Part shown: in pieces, positions 10,440 to 22,100 of the stretch
Numbering within the stretch: position 1 is the first letter of the stretch
How the letters are laid out: each line of letters opens with the position of its first letter
Assembly (NCBI GenBank): GCA_916610825.1
Contig: OU744452.1
Location: 6,914,021 to 6,978,020, forward strand
Length of the DNA: 64,000 nucleotides
Direction of reading: 5' to 3'
Origin: Haliclystus octoradiatus
Taxonomy: Eukaryota; Cnidaria; Staurozoa; Stauromedusae; Haliclystidae
The notes under the pieces: generated by a model
Seen by the model: only the letters and a program-made list of their open reading frames with translations
Told to the model about the DNA's origin: nothing
Database searches by the model: none
Translations under genes and position numbers: made by a program

Positions 10440-10774
10440 TGTAGTGGATTGTTTTATGTCTATTGTCTTATCCATAATGTATTTCCTTTGTCAACTGTAA
10501 AGCTTCCGTTTGTAATCACGTATACCTTGTAATGTAAATCACTGTATGTAATTTATCAACTCTCTTCTCGTCTGCCCTTCGTGGCGACAACATCTACATT
10601 AGCAAAGCTGGTCCACCTTCATAGAGGCTCTGTTTATCAACGGTCATATTAACCCTCATTCATCCTCTCCCTGTTGGTGGCCAGCTACAACTATTACACA
10701 AATATATATATCTTATCAACGCCTATGTATGTGTGGTGGTATTAATCAATACATCGTACATTCCACCCGCTACA
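10440..10774 (+). repeat. 3' LTR of mini-LTR element
   Basis: 335 bp, preceded by a polypurine tract and followed by the TATC duplication. Confidence 0.88.
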
Positions 10775-10778
10775 TATC

Positions 10779-12317
10779 TCTATTTGGTGCGCTAGCCCAG
10801 AAGAAAGGACGTGTTGCACAACCAAGTCTATATTCATATGAAGAGCTTCTATATCATCGTAATGGACTTTCAATTGGGATTTTACTTCATGAGCGGGATA
10901 TCCCACCTTGGCGAGACAATATATTCATATAAACAGACTTTGGTGGACCAGCCACGTTGTCATTTCATCTACGCAAGTCGCAAGCGCACAAACAGATAGC
11001 TTTGGATACCAGTCACCATTTGCAGTACACATGACATTCCAGTAGTAATACTGTTTCCAGGTTAAATTCAGCTGCAGTTCCTTATCTGTTATTTAATGTT
11101 CGAAAAGCTGAAGATACGAAAACGAAACTGATAAAAAGATGAGGGCCAAATCGTCTCCCTATATGTCATGCTGTGCCGTTGTAGTTACTTGAACGTGGGA
11201 AAAAATTCCCATCTAAAATCTAAACAGGCGGTAAAATAGCCCTTCTGGACAGGGTCGCCGAGAGGAGGTTAAGCGATAGCCTGGGGCTATGCAAATTATA
11301 TTGCTCATGAGATTTTGTTGCTAAATTGTGATTGCAGCTATGAGATTATATTTATAAACAATTTTCTATTGGGAAGGACACGGTTTCTCGTCGGTCCTGC
11401 TTCTCGGTGCCATACCCGACTTAATGTCGCGTACCTCCACAGATGTAAAGTCATGGGGTCATTACTTACCCAACAATTACGAGATTATCTGCTTTCAAAT
11501 CATTTGATATGTAACGCACAGAATGGTTTTTATGTTGTCGCTAAACTTGTACACAATTGTTGCATTCATTAGATAGATTTCACACTCCCATACTAAGTTT
11601 TGAATCAAATTTCGGGCAATTTTGAGACGAAAAATTGCAAAATGTACACAAAAATTACAATACCGAAGCTCCCAAATATGCAAATGCCACACCTTTGTTT
11701 CGGGCAAAATTGACTAAACACCCCAGTCAAAGTCCTGTAGTTACGGCTGTGGTCAGAGCACATAAAGTTTATATAGGCGTCCGCTTATTGGATCCTCGTC
11801 ACTGGCATGGAACTCCTGCCTAGTGAAAGAGATGAAGAAAGGAAAATCAGACCAAAGATTCTTGATTATAAAATTATTAAACATAACAATAATCGCCAAG
11901 AAGCAGAGTATGAACAAGATAAAAAGCATTGCCAGAAAAACGAATTATTCAATAACTGTTTCTGCTTCCAAGTATTCTTTACATATTGTAAATCTTAATT
12001 AGTATTGCTGCACTTTCAATACTTAACTTAGCTCCTAATAAAAACCATAATTACGTTTCTGGCGTATGATCATTCCATCATTCTAATTGTATTAGCATAT
12101 TTCTATTCTTACACTTGTTTAATTTGATATGGTATACTGAGAGTAAACGCGGAAGGCAAAAGCCCTATATTTTCACCTTTAATATAACTTGTTTACACAT
12201 ATCAGGATAGACATACATAATAAGTGCTAATTGAATAGAAAATGTCTTGATTGTGTAGAAAAACATCAATTTTTCAGTCCCTAGGCAAATTTAATATCAA
12301 TACTACATATATCATCA
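10779..12317. other. Right interior of the non-autonomous transposon
   Basis: Right of the mini-LTR insertion a frame reads through QKKGRVAQPSLYSYEELLYH (about 10800-10860) and stops at 10932. Removing the insertion joins this frame to an open stretch upstream of 9497, so the insertion may have split a longer frame. The protein is not recognised. The rest has no gene. Confidence 0.35.
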
Positions 12318-12694
12318 TTAATAATGCAAAAATTCCGAAATTCTGAAATTTGTACTGCGCATGCGCATATTTATCATATTGCGCAATGATATAGTTTTAC
12401 ACAAAATATTGCTGTAGAACGAATATGGAAGTTTTAATAATATCATTATAATAATAAAATTAGTCATTATGTGAATTCTATTCAAAAATATTTCACCACA
12501 TTCGCAATTTTTCAGTGAAACGGACGTAGGTGGAACCAAACTTTAGATGCCATTTTCTCGGCACTCAGGCTGAATCTGGATGGGGTCACGGGCTCTATTT
12601 GAAGTATAAACGATTATCTTTCGTTTGATACTAAAATTATACTCGTATCAAAATTTGCGGTATATTGCTGATTTTGAACCTTTATCTGCCCCAC
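12318..12694 (-). repeat. Right long inverted repeat
   Basis: Reverse complement of 7776-8151 with scattered substitutions. TGCGCATGCGCA lies at 12356-12367. Confidence 0.75.
12356..12367. promoter_or_regulatory. NRF-1-like palindrome, right repeat
   Basis: Perfect TGCGCATGCGCA in the mirror position of 8092-8103. Confidence 0.4.
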
Positions 12695-12696
12695 TA

Positions 12697-14039
12697 GAAT
12701 ACTACAATTAAAATGTGTGATGAGGGATTGAACTTCAGTGTGGTGTGAACACTCAGCCACTGTGCTACCAATGCTACAAATGCACTACGCCACATAAAAT
12801 CTGAATCCAAGAAGACCTAAAAACTTCAATTTAGAACAACAGAAGAAGTAGGCTACAAATCTGGGCTATGTCTACGCCAAATTTATCAAAATCAATTCTT
12901 AGACATATAAATCAATACAACATAGGCCTACACAGATTCCATTACCGGGCTTACACAGGCAAGTGATTAACTGAATTAGGCCTACCTCGTTTTATTATAG
13001 CAGGTTGTTTCAGTTTGGTTCGATTTGAAAAACCAAAGCCTGGTATCTTTGACATGGCTAAATAAAAACCAAACAAGTTTAGTTATAGTTTATTTTCCAA
13101 TGAACATTGAATAAGAATGGTTGAACAAATATTGGATGTACTCATCATTCGAGCATGTATAGTTTACGAAAAACGGGAAGAAATTTAAAACAACATATTG
13201 CTGTGCGTTACACTCATTTATATGAAAGCAGAATAGCCTACATACAATAGACCTGGTTTTGAATTTTTCTGTCATTTTCTTTCTGTTTTCCGCAAATCAG
13301 ACGTGCCCTCATCATCCTCAGACATCATTAAACTTCAAGGTAGGCTTACAGTAAAATCCGGCTATAACGATATCCGAGATTATTGTAGTAAATATGATAC
13401 CTTGTGAAAATGATTTAACCTTTATGGAAGTAAATGCTTGATATAGCAGAAATGGGAAATTATTTAAATCAATGTGGTGTTTATCACAATAGCCAACAGA
13501 AACAGTCAACAAGTTAACAATCAAATCTCACATTTTAGAACAGATTTCTTATATTATTGCCTCAACACCATGGATCAACCAATTGTAGTCTTTAGACTCA
13601 AATCATTATTAAATAATTTTTTTCTGTCAATAACATAAGCAACGGCGTAGCTTCGCGATCATGAGAACAAATGAAAGCAGTAATTGATGAAAGAAAGCAC
13701 AGTTTTGCTTCGTTTCACAAATATCAAAGAAAATATCTAAAGTAGTGTTTCTACAAATTTATCGAATATATAGGCTAAGTATATAAATTGACCACTGTAA
13801 TTTAATTTCCACAGAATAATATCCAATCCCCTTATATCGAGAAGCCGTGACAGAATTGAAAATACGATATTTATGTTTGATGTTTTGACGCTTGGCGTTC
13901 TGTGTGGACTACTGGGACTTTAGTTTGATTCAATCAAAGACCCATCAATTATTGGGACTAAGTCCACTTCAATAAATTAATAGAAATAAAAAACAATAAG
14001 AACAGACAGTTCATGATCAGTGTGAATGCATTTGTTTTG
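12697..14039. other. No gene seen
   Basis: AT-rich spacer. Near 13348 a CAGTAAAATCCGGCTATAAC string resembles a pogo-type end but no partner end was found. Several TAGGCCTA octamers occur. Confidence 0.4.
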
Positions 14040-15240
14040 TTTAGTCACATGGTATAGAGCCGGAGAAAGCAGCATAAAGATAATACCACGACTAAATGAT
14101 TACTAAACAGCGACAAAGATTAGATTGACAAAATGGTTAAATCAAGCGACAATATATTCTTGATTAGCGACAGAATAATTCATTGACAACGAAAAAACAA
14201 TAAGCGACTAGCCTAAATATTTCCGCAGACAATAAAACCTTATACAGCAAACAATAAAACTCGCAACTATAAATTCAAAAAACCGCAGCAAATTTCGTAG
14301 CAGCAAATTTATTTGACATTTGGAGAAGGGGTTTAGCTTCCGATTCAGACAAAAAAATTAACAGTTGTAGTAGGCCTATAGTAGACTTTTCATTTGTTGG
14401 ATGTGATTTGACTCCAAAATTATCCATCACGAAAACGTAAGTATTAGAGACGATGAAAATGAAAATATATTTAAGCACAGCAATTGAAAAAGAACTGAAG
14501 AAAATTTATTCAAAATTTTATTTGAATCGACAATGAATATCTCGTAACGACAATTTGAATTCAAATTTGTTATAAAGTCTTGCATCTGTTTTGTTTGTTT
14601 CAATCGCTTGGTTATTCCATAGTTTGTACAGTTATTCAAAGCTTGAAATTTTCTTTTATTCTAGCATTAAAGGTCAACATATATAGGCTACTGTTTATGA
14701 GTGAAACATATGGACAAGGATTGGATGAATAATTTTATTTATAGAAAACGCAGCGGTAGATTTTCAAATAAAATATTGTTGTTCCATAATTTAGCAAGTG
14801 TTTAACCAATGATTTATTAGAATTTTCTTCCTTGTGTGGATCCGCAAGGCTGTAATTATGTTGCTACCGTTATAAACATACTAATTTTCATTTATTTCAA
14901 TTAAATAACAAAGTCTTTATTTTAAAAGTAACGTATTCAAAACTATTAATAAAACTGCAAGGATTCGTTAGGAAGAAAACAATTAATTTGCTGCTGAAAT
15001 GAATCAATTAGCTGTTATCAGCTCTTTATTTACCGCGGGAAGAACAATAAATTGTTGCTGAATATTTGTCTGCTAATGAATCGACTAGCTGCTAATGGGT
15101 AGACCATTTGCTCGCTGAAAATAAAGGTCTCGTTTCGAATCAATTTGCTGCGGAAATAAGTTAATTAGATGCTGAAAGTAGGCAATTTGTCGCGGAAAGG
15201 AATCCTTTTGTCATCGCGTTAAATCCATGCCATTTGAAAA
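14040..15240. mobile_element. Element with subterminal TTTGCTGC/TTTGTCGC arrays (copy 1)
   Basis: The right arm (about 14960-15233) repeats degenerate motifs such as AATTTGCTGCGGAAAT and AATTAGCTGCTGAA every 15-30 bases and ends near AAATCCATGCCAT. The left arm (about 14105-14320) carries the inverse motifs AGCGACAAA, GCGACAGA and CCGCAGCAAATTT. Inverted arms with many short repeats look like transposase-binding arrays of a DNA transposon. The right arm is repeated at 46860-47290. No coding sequence is found; exact left end uncertain. Confidence 0.5.
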
Positions 15241-16080
15241 GGGCAAAGTAGATATAGAGTTGGGCGGCGCAATACAAAACAAATATTAGGGTCTTTTGTC
15301 CTCAATTTCAATAGCAATAAATACACATCAAATGTGTAGATATACCCACATTAAACATTTTAATTTTGAAATTATATTATTAGATATCAATTCATGTCAA
15401 AAGATTATCTTTCAGTATACAATCGAATCAAGATGTTTACAAAATTCTAAATAGGATTACTTGCTGAAAAACAAACTCGGAATACAATAACTATAGTTGA
15501 GTTCTTGTCGCTCGACTATGTTTGTAGACGGTTTCAAAAATGAATCCAGGCTACATACGCTTGAATCTGAGATAGTAAAGTATTACTGGACACAGGATAG
15601 ACTTTGTTTCATATTAAAATGTATGATATTGTCTGCAATAAACAGGCACATCTCAAATGATAACTTCAAGAGGTTTGACAGGTCAAAATGATCTACGAAT
15701 TTGTAAGACCTGCGTGTTTACATAATCGGAAATAAGAAATGGTTAAGCGCCAGTTGGGACACTATTTAACACACCAGGGGTGCTGAATTTTCTTCTAACC
15801 AGCTGTTTACTGATGATCAATTGACAAATAAGTATTACTATTAATAAATTAAGACTTACCGGTTGTTACATTAATACAAATCCCTTCGTCAAATTGTTCT
15901 TTATAAAACGTTTTTCACCGCAAAATACATTTTCAGTAAGATTTCAACGTGTTATGTCAAACGCCTCTTATCCAAAATAAGATAAATTATAGCGAGGCGT
16001 TAATGGGAAACTTGCGTTTAAGACCCCATAGTGTTCCATGGGGATAGCCATCCCCAACTGTCTTTCGAAACAGGAAGTAT
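15241..16080. other. Upstream region of the JmjC-like gene
   Basis: No repeat or gene is recognised. The last part, about 15960-16143, is presumably promoter and 5' untranslated region of the gene starting at 16144; it has no clear TATA box at a usual distance. Confidence 0.35.
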
Positions 16081-16137
16081 TTGCTCTAAAATGACGTCAT
16101 ACATGTCACTCCCTCCATATTTTTGTGGCTATTTGAT

Positions 16138-16149
16138 CTCAAGATGGCG
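16138..16149 (+). promoter_or_regulatory. Start codon embedded in YY1-like motif
   Basis: CTCAAGATGGCG covers the start codon at 16144 and matches both a good initiation context and the YY1 element AANATGGCG, which often overlaps start sites of housekeeping genes in animals. The ATG at 16123 is in frame but has a poorer context. Confidence 0.4.
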
Positions 16150-19100
16150 AACGACGAGGACGTAAAAATGCGCGAAGAAGCAATCAAACAACTGAGAGAT
16201 TGTTGTCAACTCATCAAAACCAAAGCTAAAGAATCAGATATGTCTGATACAACACTGCTTGCTCATCTTCAAAAAACAATTTGTGGTAAGCTATTTTTTC
16301 GCTATTCAGGCTCAGCTTCTTCAGCATTCATATACAGCCTTCAAGTTCTTAGCCTAGTCATTGTCAAATAGAACTGCACGACACTTCAATAGCCCTTCAT
16401 TTTTGCATTAAAATTCGACAGTAAGAATTTCCATGTCTCGGTAACACAGAACAGTTGGGATTAAACTGTCTATTAGTGTTTATGTTTATGTTTTTGTAGA
16501 CCGAGAGCCACAGAACTTAAAACGGCAGGTTTCTCCGGGCAACTTGAAATTCATATAAAATGTTCATAAAAAATACCATAAATACTTTCCCGTTTCTTAT
16601 TTTAGTCAAATTTATTGTGGAGCTTGAGCTCACCAGGGATGAATTTATAAATCATTTCACGGTCTGCAAAGCATGGCAGCTGCGCCCCCGAGATGAAAAT
16701 TTTTCTCGTGATTGCAGACCTGGAGGTGCAGTTTTCATCCAAAATCGGCAGTTAAAAATGATTATGTTGTCATTTTCTTCATATTGTTTGCTGAAATGAT
16801 GGATTTTGTCGCCCCTGAAGTCAAATTTGATCAAATTTGATCAGTTGCCGCCCCCGAGATCTCGTCGAGATTGCCATTATTTGCAGACGGGGTCAGAGCA
16901 GAGCCCGCTTGATTCATACATTTTGTGTTTTCGTCATGCTTCTATGGATTCGTCATGCTTCTATGGATTCGCAAAATCTTGGGAGAACAAAAGAATCAAA
17001 GACCATGAAGCTCACATGCAGCATTTTCTCAACATATTAAGACAAATCTGAAGTACATTAAAGTAGATGACAGTGTGCGGGAACCGTACAGCAGTTTTAA
17101 AGGGAGAATACTGACCGGGGAACGTTGCGCGCGGAACTTGAATTCTTCATACCAAATTCAAGTACTCGTTTTGAAACAGAGTCGGCCTCGCCTTAATTCT
17201 ATTGTTTTGAACGAAATAATCAAAAGCACGAGACAGGAACAAATGTCGAAGCCGTGAACTCGTGACAATCATCAACGAATCAATGTTTTTGAACAACGAT
17301 TTATTCCATGTATTTAACTCAGATTCGCATAGTTTTATTGAATTATCACATTAGTTTGCTTTTGGTATATTTATCCTTGGTTATATTTACTGAAGTTGCC
17401 TTGTTATTAGTTGGCAAGCTTTTATGGACCGATCGTTACATCAAAAACATGAAAAAGAACGATAGTCGATACGCAAGATGACCTAAGATGTCAAGAAACA
17501 CAAGGATTTGGCTTTATAACAAAAATAAAAATGTTAAACAAGGTTCTTGTTTAGTGTTACTTTCGTTCAACATATCAATCGAACTGATCGAACTAAAACC
17601 GCTTCTGCACATCATACTTTTTATACTGTTGATCACATAGTAAACAATACATTAAAGTCCAGAACGTGATAAAATAAGTACGTAGTATTGCTCCCAAATT
17701 GTGATTTTAATTTGTTCATTTGAAATGCTTTACCATAAAATCAACATACGGCCAGAATAATAAAACGAAGCTCACTCGGAACTCACACGCACGGCAGCTT
17801 TTCTCAAAGCTTTGTTTAAATTGATGACGTATGAGTTGGTTGAGCGCGCAATGTTCCCCGGTCAGTATTCTCCCTTTAAACGAACGCACGTGATGTTTAT
17901 CGTCGTCATCATTTGGATCTGAAACTCTCTAATGATAAGAAGGGCTTGACCGTGAATCATGAAATATAAATTGTAGTTTTGAAACGTTTACGATAGAATT
18001 TAATTAAAACAAGAAATAGGTAATTGTTTAGCATATTTTTATGAAAAAGTCAATAGCAATAATTTTGAAATTTTATTATGACTTCGAACAATGTTTCGGC
18101 TAGATTCAACTTCTGCCATGTTCAAATTAAAAAATAACAAATTTTTACAAATATATAAATTAAAAGATAACAATAGATTAAATATTATAAATTACTTAAG
18201 GTCACTGTCTGGTCAAAAATTTCGACTTACCGGTATGAAGGGGTGATTAGCTCAGTTGGCAGAGCAACCGAACTTCAGATCGTATCATATCTCATCGACT
18301 GTGGTTCAAATCCCCCTCAGGTCAACTCAGCCTTGACTTTATCTGAAACATCAAATGAGTACCATCTAAGGATGGCGGATGGAATGGTCCAGAAGGAATT
18401 GCATTGTGGGTAGCTGCGGCGCATCGTTGCGCATTGACAATCAAGGCCTATCTGCCATGAAATCTGTTGAAATTGATCTGCAGTGTCGCGGCTGAGATCT
18501 AAGGAGCGTTTAACATCATTGCTCTTAGCGAAAAGAGCCACTCTTCTAGAAATAGAGGAGTGGTACGGGTGCCTTTGGTAGGGCGACACCGTCCACATTA
18601 CTTTTTAGGTTTTTGATGAAAAAAATGTTTTCAGTCAAAAGTCAAGAATAACTATCGAAAATGTGTTCTATCGAAATTTTATTTGCAAAATAAAACCCTA
18701 AATGTGGATAAAATTGATTTTTGTATCCCCTACCGCACTTATTTCAGTGTTTTGACGGCTTTTCCAGCAAATTTTCCTGCTTATTTTCAAATAATTGTCA
18801 ATTTCGGTATCCTTTCTCAACAAAGTTGAAGTCGGTATCATTTTGTTGTCAAAAACTAGATAAATTCAATGATGACATCCATGTCATTGTAGCCTAGCCT
18901 GTGTTTCATTTTCACTGACACGAAGTATTTAGCCTTTGGCACTAGCGACCTAATTGAGTCTTGCTGTGTATTCAGAGAGGGTTTGATTTCTTTTATGTAT
19001 AGCACTCATACACTAAGCAATCTCTTTTTGATTTACATGTTCTTAGTATTTTAAAACAATCTGAAATAGATTCATTGACTAATAAACCATGACTCTTTAG

Positions 19101-22100
19101 ATGCTTACCAATATTTAAATAGCGGTGGTCGTCTATGCGTTCATGTAGGTGGCGTGCTGTATATGCCTACCCTACATAATCTGACTCTCACAGATCACAT
19201 TTAAAATGATAGATGACACAATGTTGATTTTAATTAAATGTTGAATGTTAATTCTTATACAAATATTTTTATGAACACTCGAATATGTGATTTTCAAGTT
19301 GCCAGGAGAAACCTGCCGCTTTAATTCTGTGGCGCTTGGTCTATTGACTGTACATAGACTATCATCTGAGTATTAACAACTGATTTGCTGAGATCATCCA
19401 AGACCCGGCGACATCTAAACTTTTTTGATAAAAATCAGTAAAATTTTTCAGTGCCTGGGTAACTTTTTGTTTTCACATTTCCACGTTTTATCACGGTTAA
19501 ACTCAACTAATCTTTTGTTACAAAAATAAAGAAAAATCATCTCGCAGTTTCAAAGCGAATGATTATTATACAAATTTCAACTGGCTTGTAGGCCAAGGCC
19601 TCCATATCAAACAATGAATATACTGTACGTGCTTTAAATAACATTTTTCAAGCAACACTGAGCTATTACCCGTTCAATTTATCTGTTATGCATAGATATT
19701 CTGACTATGTATAAGAAATAGATAGTTTTGGTCTAACAAAACTTGTACTCTTCCAAAATTTATAGGCCTATCTTTCATTTGTTGTGATAAACACACTGTA
19801 ACTAAAGAAATTTACCAAAATTATTACAGCTTTGGATCTGTTATCATACTCTCTTTTTATTTCGCTACGCACTTTCATTACATTATTGGGGGCCCTCTAT
19901 ATATATATATGTGACACGCCATTGGTCTATTCTTTTGTTAGTGTAGACTTGGTAGTATAGACAATCACATTAATGAATGTGCTATCCCTCTTTTGCCTAA
20001 CATATCTGCTAGACAAAGAACACCACAAATCAGGGTAAGATATAGCTGACAAAGAAACTTGTAAATAAGACATTTCATGTTACAGATCATTATAAAAAGA
20101 TACTACTTGCCCACAGTCTCGTCAAAGCTTCTACTTAAAGGTTGCTACCACTCTCGACATGACCTAAAATAGACATGTGACTTGTTTTTGTGCGTGGCAT
20201 CGTGAAAAGTCATTTTAACTGCATTATTTCAAGATCAGAAGATTCTGCACTATACACCCAAACTCCTGACCCCCATTTCAAGAAATCAAACCTGTTTGCC
20301 TAATTTTGATCATCCACAACTTTTAGCGCTTGCAAAATACTTTTTTCTTTCAATTTTCACCTGTGCAGTTAAATGATACAATTTCAACACATCAACTGCG
20401 CCTTGCACATTGTGATTATCACACATCCTATTTTGACTTGTATCAATGAGCAAGTTATATGGTACGTATTATAATCGATAAACTAAAAGGATAACCTGTT
20501 ATTATTTTTAGAATTTAAATGGAAGCATAACAAAGCAAAGAAAGCCGATACTAATTCTTTTGGTTTCCTTGATTTTGTACTTTTACTTGCCAAAGGTGTT
20601 TTATACTTCTTTGCGTTGTTGGTACTATTATACATGGCGTATAATGCTGCTTGTGTTATTAGTCCAAAATTGGAACGCAAGTCATTCCAAATGATTCAAA
20701 AGTATAATCTCGTGTACAAATACCTACGTATTGTTCGTTTGGTAACTCTTCCTCTCCATCAACTAATTAACATGAAGGCGATGACACCATCGGAATGCTT
20801 AATCAACAATCCATTGTATGCCAAAGGTAAGATTTGAGTGTTTTTTATTAGGGATGCACCAAAACGTCGTTTCGGCCGTCACCGAAATAATACAGTTTCA
20901 GTTTTTTTAGCCGAAATTTTGGTTTTATTTCGGCCGATTTTTGTCCCCTTGTTCTGAATACTTCAAACAAATCTGAGTTAAAATCATTTATGTGTTCCAT
21001 TGGAATGCAAAAAGTTTGTGAAAACAAAGTAAGTAACTAGCTGCCTAGCAACACAATATAGTAATGATTCTTTTCCTGGTGATTTTTAGATCATGTGTTC
21101 AGATCATGCCATGACAAGCAATTTTATTTCTCCTCGATCTACTCCAGTATTATTTTCTTTTGCCTTATGAGAAAGAAATCCATTATGAATAACATTTGTT
21201 TTCACTGAGAACAATAAATAAACAATTGAATTAATCCACTTATTTCTTCACATCATTGATTTAACCTTATTGGAGAGAAAACAATACTCTACATCTTCTA
21301 TGTAAGTCAAAAATAAATACATCGAAACATAATTTCACGAAAACAATCATGGCCGAAATTTTTTGAACACATGAAGTCAGGTGAATTTTTGAAAACGAGG
21401 ATGACTTGAAAATGAGGTAAAACTTGATGATGGCTGCGATCTGCGAAAATCCTTGTTATTATCCTATCAAAGACTTCATGGTCCATTGAAAGTAATATAA
21501 AATCAAATATTATCTTGATTTAGATAACCAAATACGATTATTGGTTACATTAAACTTGTTCAAAAAAACTGTCCGGAATAACCGAAACAGCCGAAATTGA
21601 AGGTCAAATTTCGGCCGAACCGAAATTTAGGCCAAGAGGCCGAAAAACCGGAAATATTTCGGACGAACCGAATTTCGGTGCATCCCTATTTTTTATTACC
21701 GGTATACATTTAAATAACGATGTAATTGAGATAATAGAACGCTCTATCGAAAAAATCACCCTATCAAAGAAATCGCCCTTTCGAAGAAAGTGCCCATACC
21801 ACCCTTCTATTTTTGGATAAGTTGCCCTTTTGGATAAGAGCAACACTGTCGGATTTCAATCTTTTTCTGCCTTTATAAACTCTAAAATTTGTTTATTTCA
21901 GTTCATATCCTTAGTCTATTTTCAAACTATTTTTCACATTGTGCTTTCGTGTCTATTTTGTAATGCTTCCTGTGTGTGATACTTGTGATAATATAATAAG
22001 TACTGAATGATTACTGTTTATCAGTGTCTGACAAAAGGAGGAATGCTAGGAATCCTGCAATCATAGATTCCGGAAGGCTATAGAGCAAATTTAGAAGAAA

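Larger units (their letters stand above)
9498..10774 (+). mobile_element. Mini-LTR (TRIM-like) retroelement
   Basis: Two direct repeats of 335 bp (9498-9832 and 10440-10774), which I read as identical, begin TGTAG and end CTACA and enclose 607 bp. The host tetranucleotide TATC flanks both sides (9494-9497, 10775-10778), the duplication left by an LTR integrase. A primer-site-like TTGGTGACTACCGACGTGAT follows the left LTR, as in many Ty3/gypsy elements, and a purine tract GTGGGGGGAAG precedes the right LTR. No gag or pol is encoded, so it must use another element's enzymes. Identical LTRs imply recent insertion. Confidence 0.88.
7776..12694. mobile_element. Non-autonomous transposon related to the nuclease transposon
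   Basis: The ends read GTGGGGCAG and CTGCCCCAC and are flanked by TA (7774-7775, 12695-12696). Inverted repeats of about 375 bp at each end are roughly 85-90% alike by eye. The inner TIR block CCGCAAATTGTGATAC is shared with the element at 185-4883, as is the NRF-1-like palindrome, so the two belong to one superfamily. The interior is about 4.2 kb, of which 1277 bp is a later mini-LTR insertion; no transposase is recognisable. It is probably mobilised by a protein like that at 741-4047, which is inference. Confidence 0.75.
16499..19341. mobile_element. TA-flanked inverted-repeat element in intron 1
   Basis: The left end GACCGAGAGCCACAGAAC and the reverse complement of the right end GACCAAGCGCCACAGAAT open imperfect inverted repeats that continue through CGGCAGGTTTCTCC and GGCAACTTGAAA (about 16499-16580 and 19270-19341). 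TA lies outside both ends. Length is 2843 bp, including a nested TTAA element and a SINE. No transposase is recognised. Confidence 0.6.

Noticed and set aside
13348..13870. Another pogo-type MITE starting CAGTAAAATCCGG
   Set aside because: The only candidate partner (near 13835) does not match well and has no TA flank.
18241..18320. Functional tRNA gene
   Set aside because: Boxes A and B are good but acceptor and anticodon stems do not pair.
18317..18598. 93-codon minus-strand frame in the SINE
   Set aside because: Lies within the SINE body; no protein similarity recognised.
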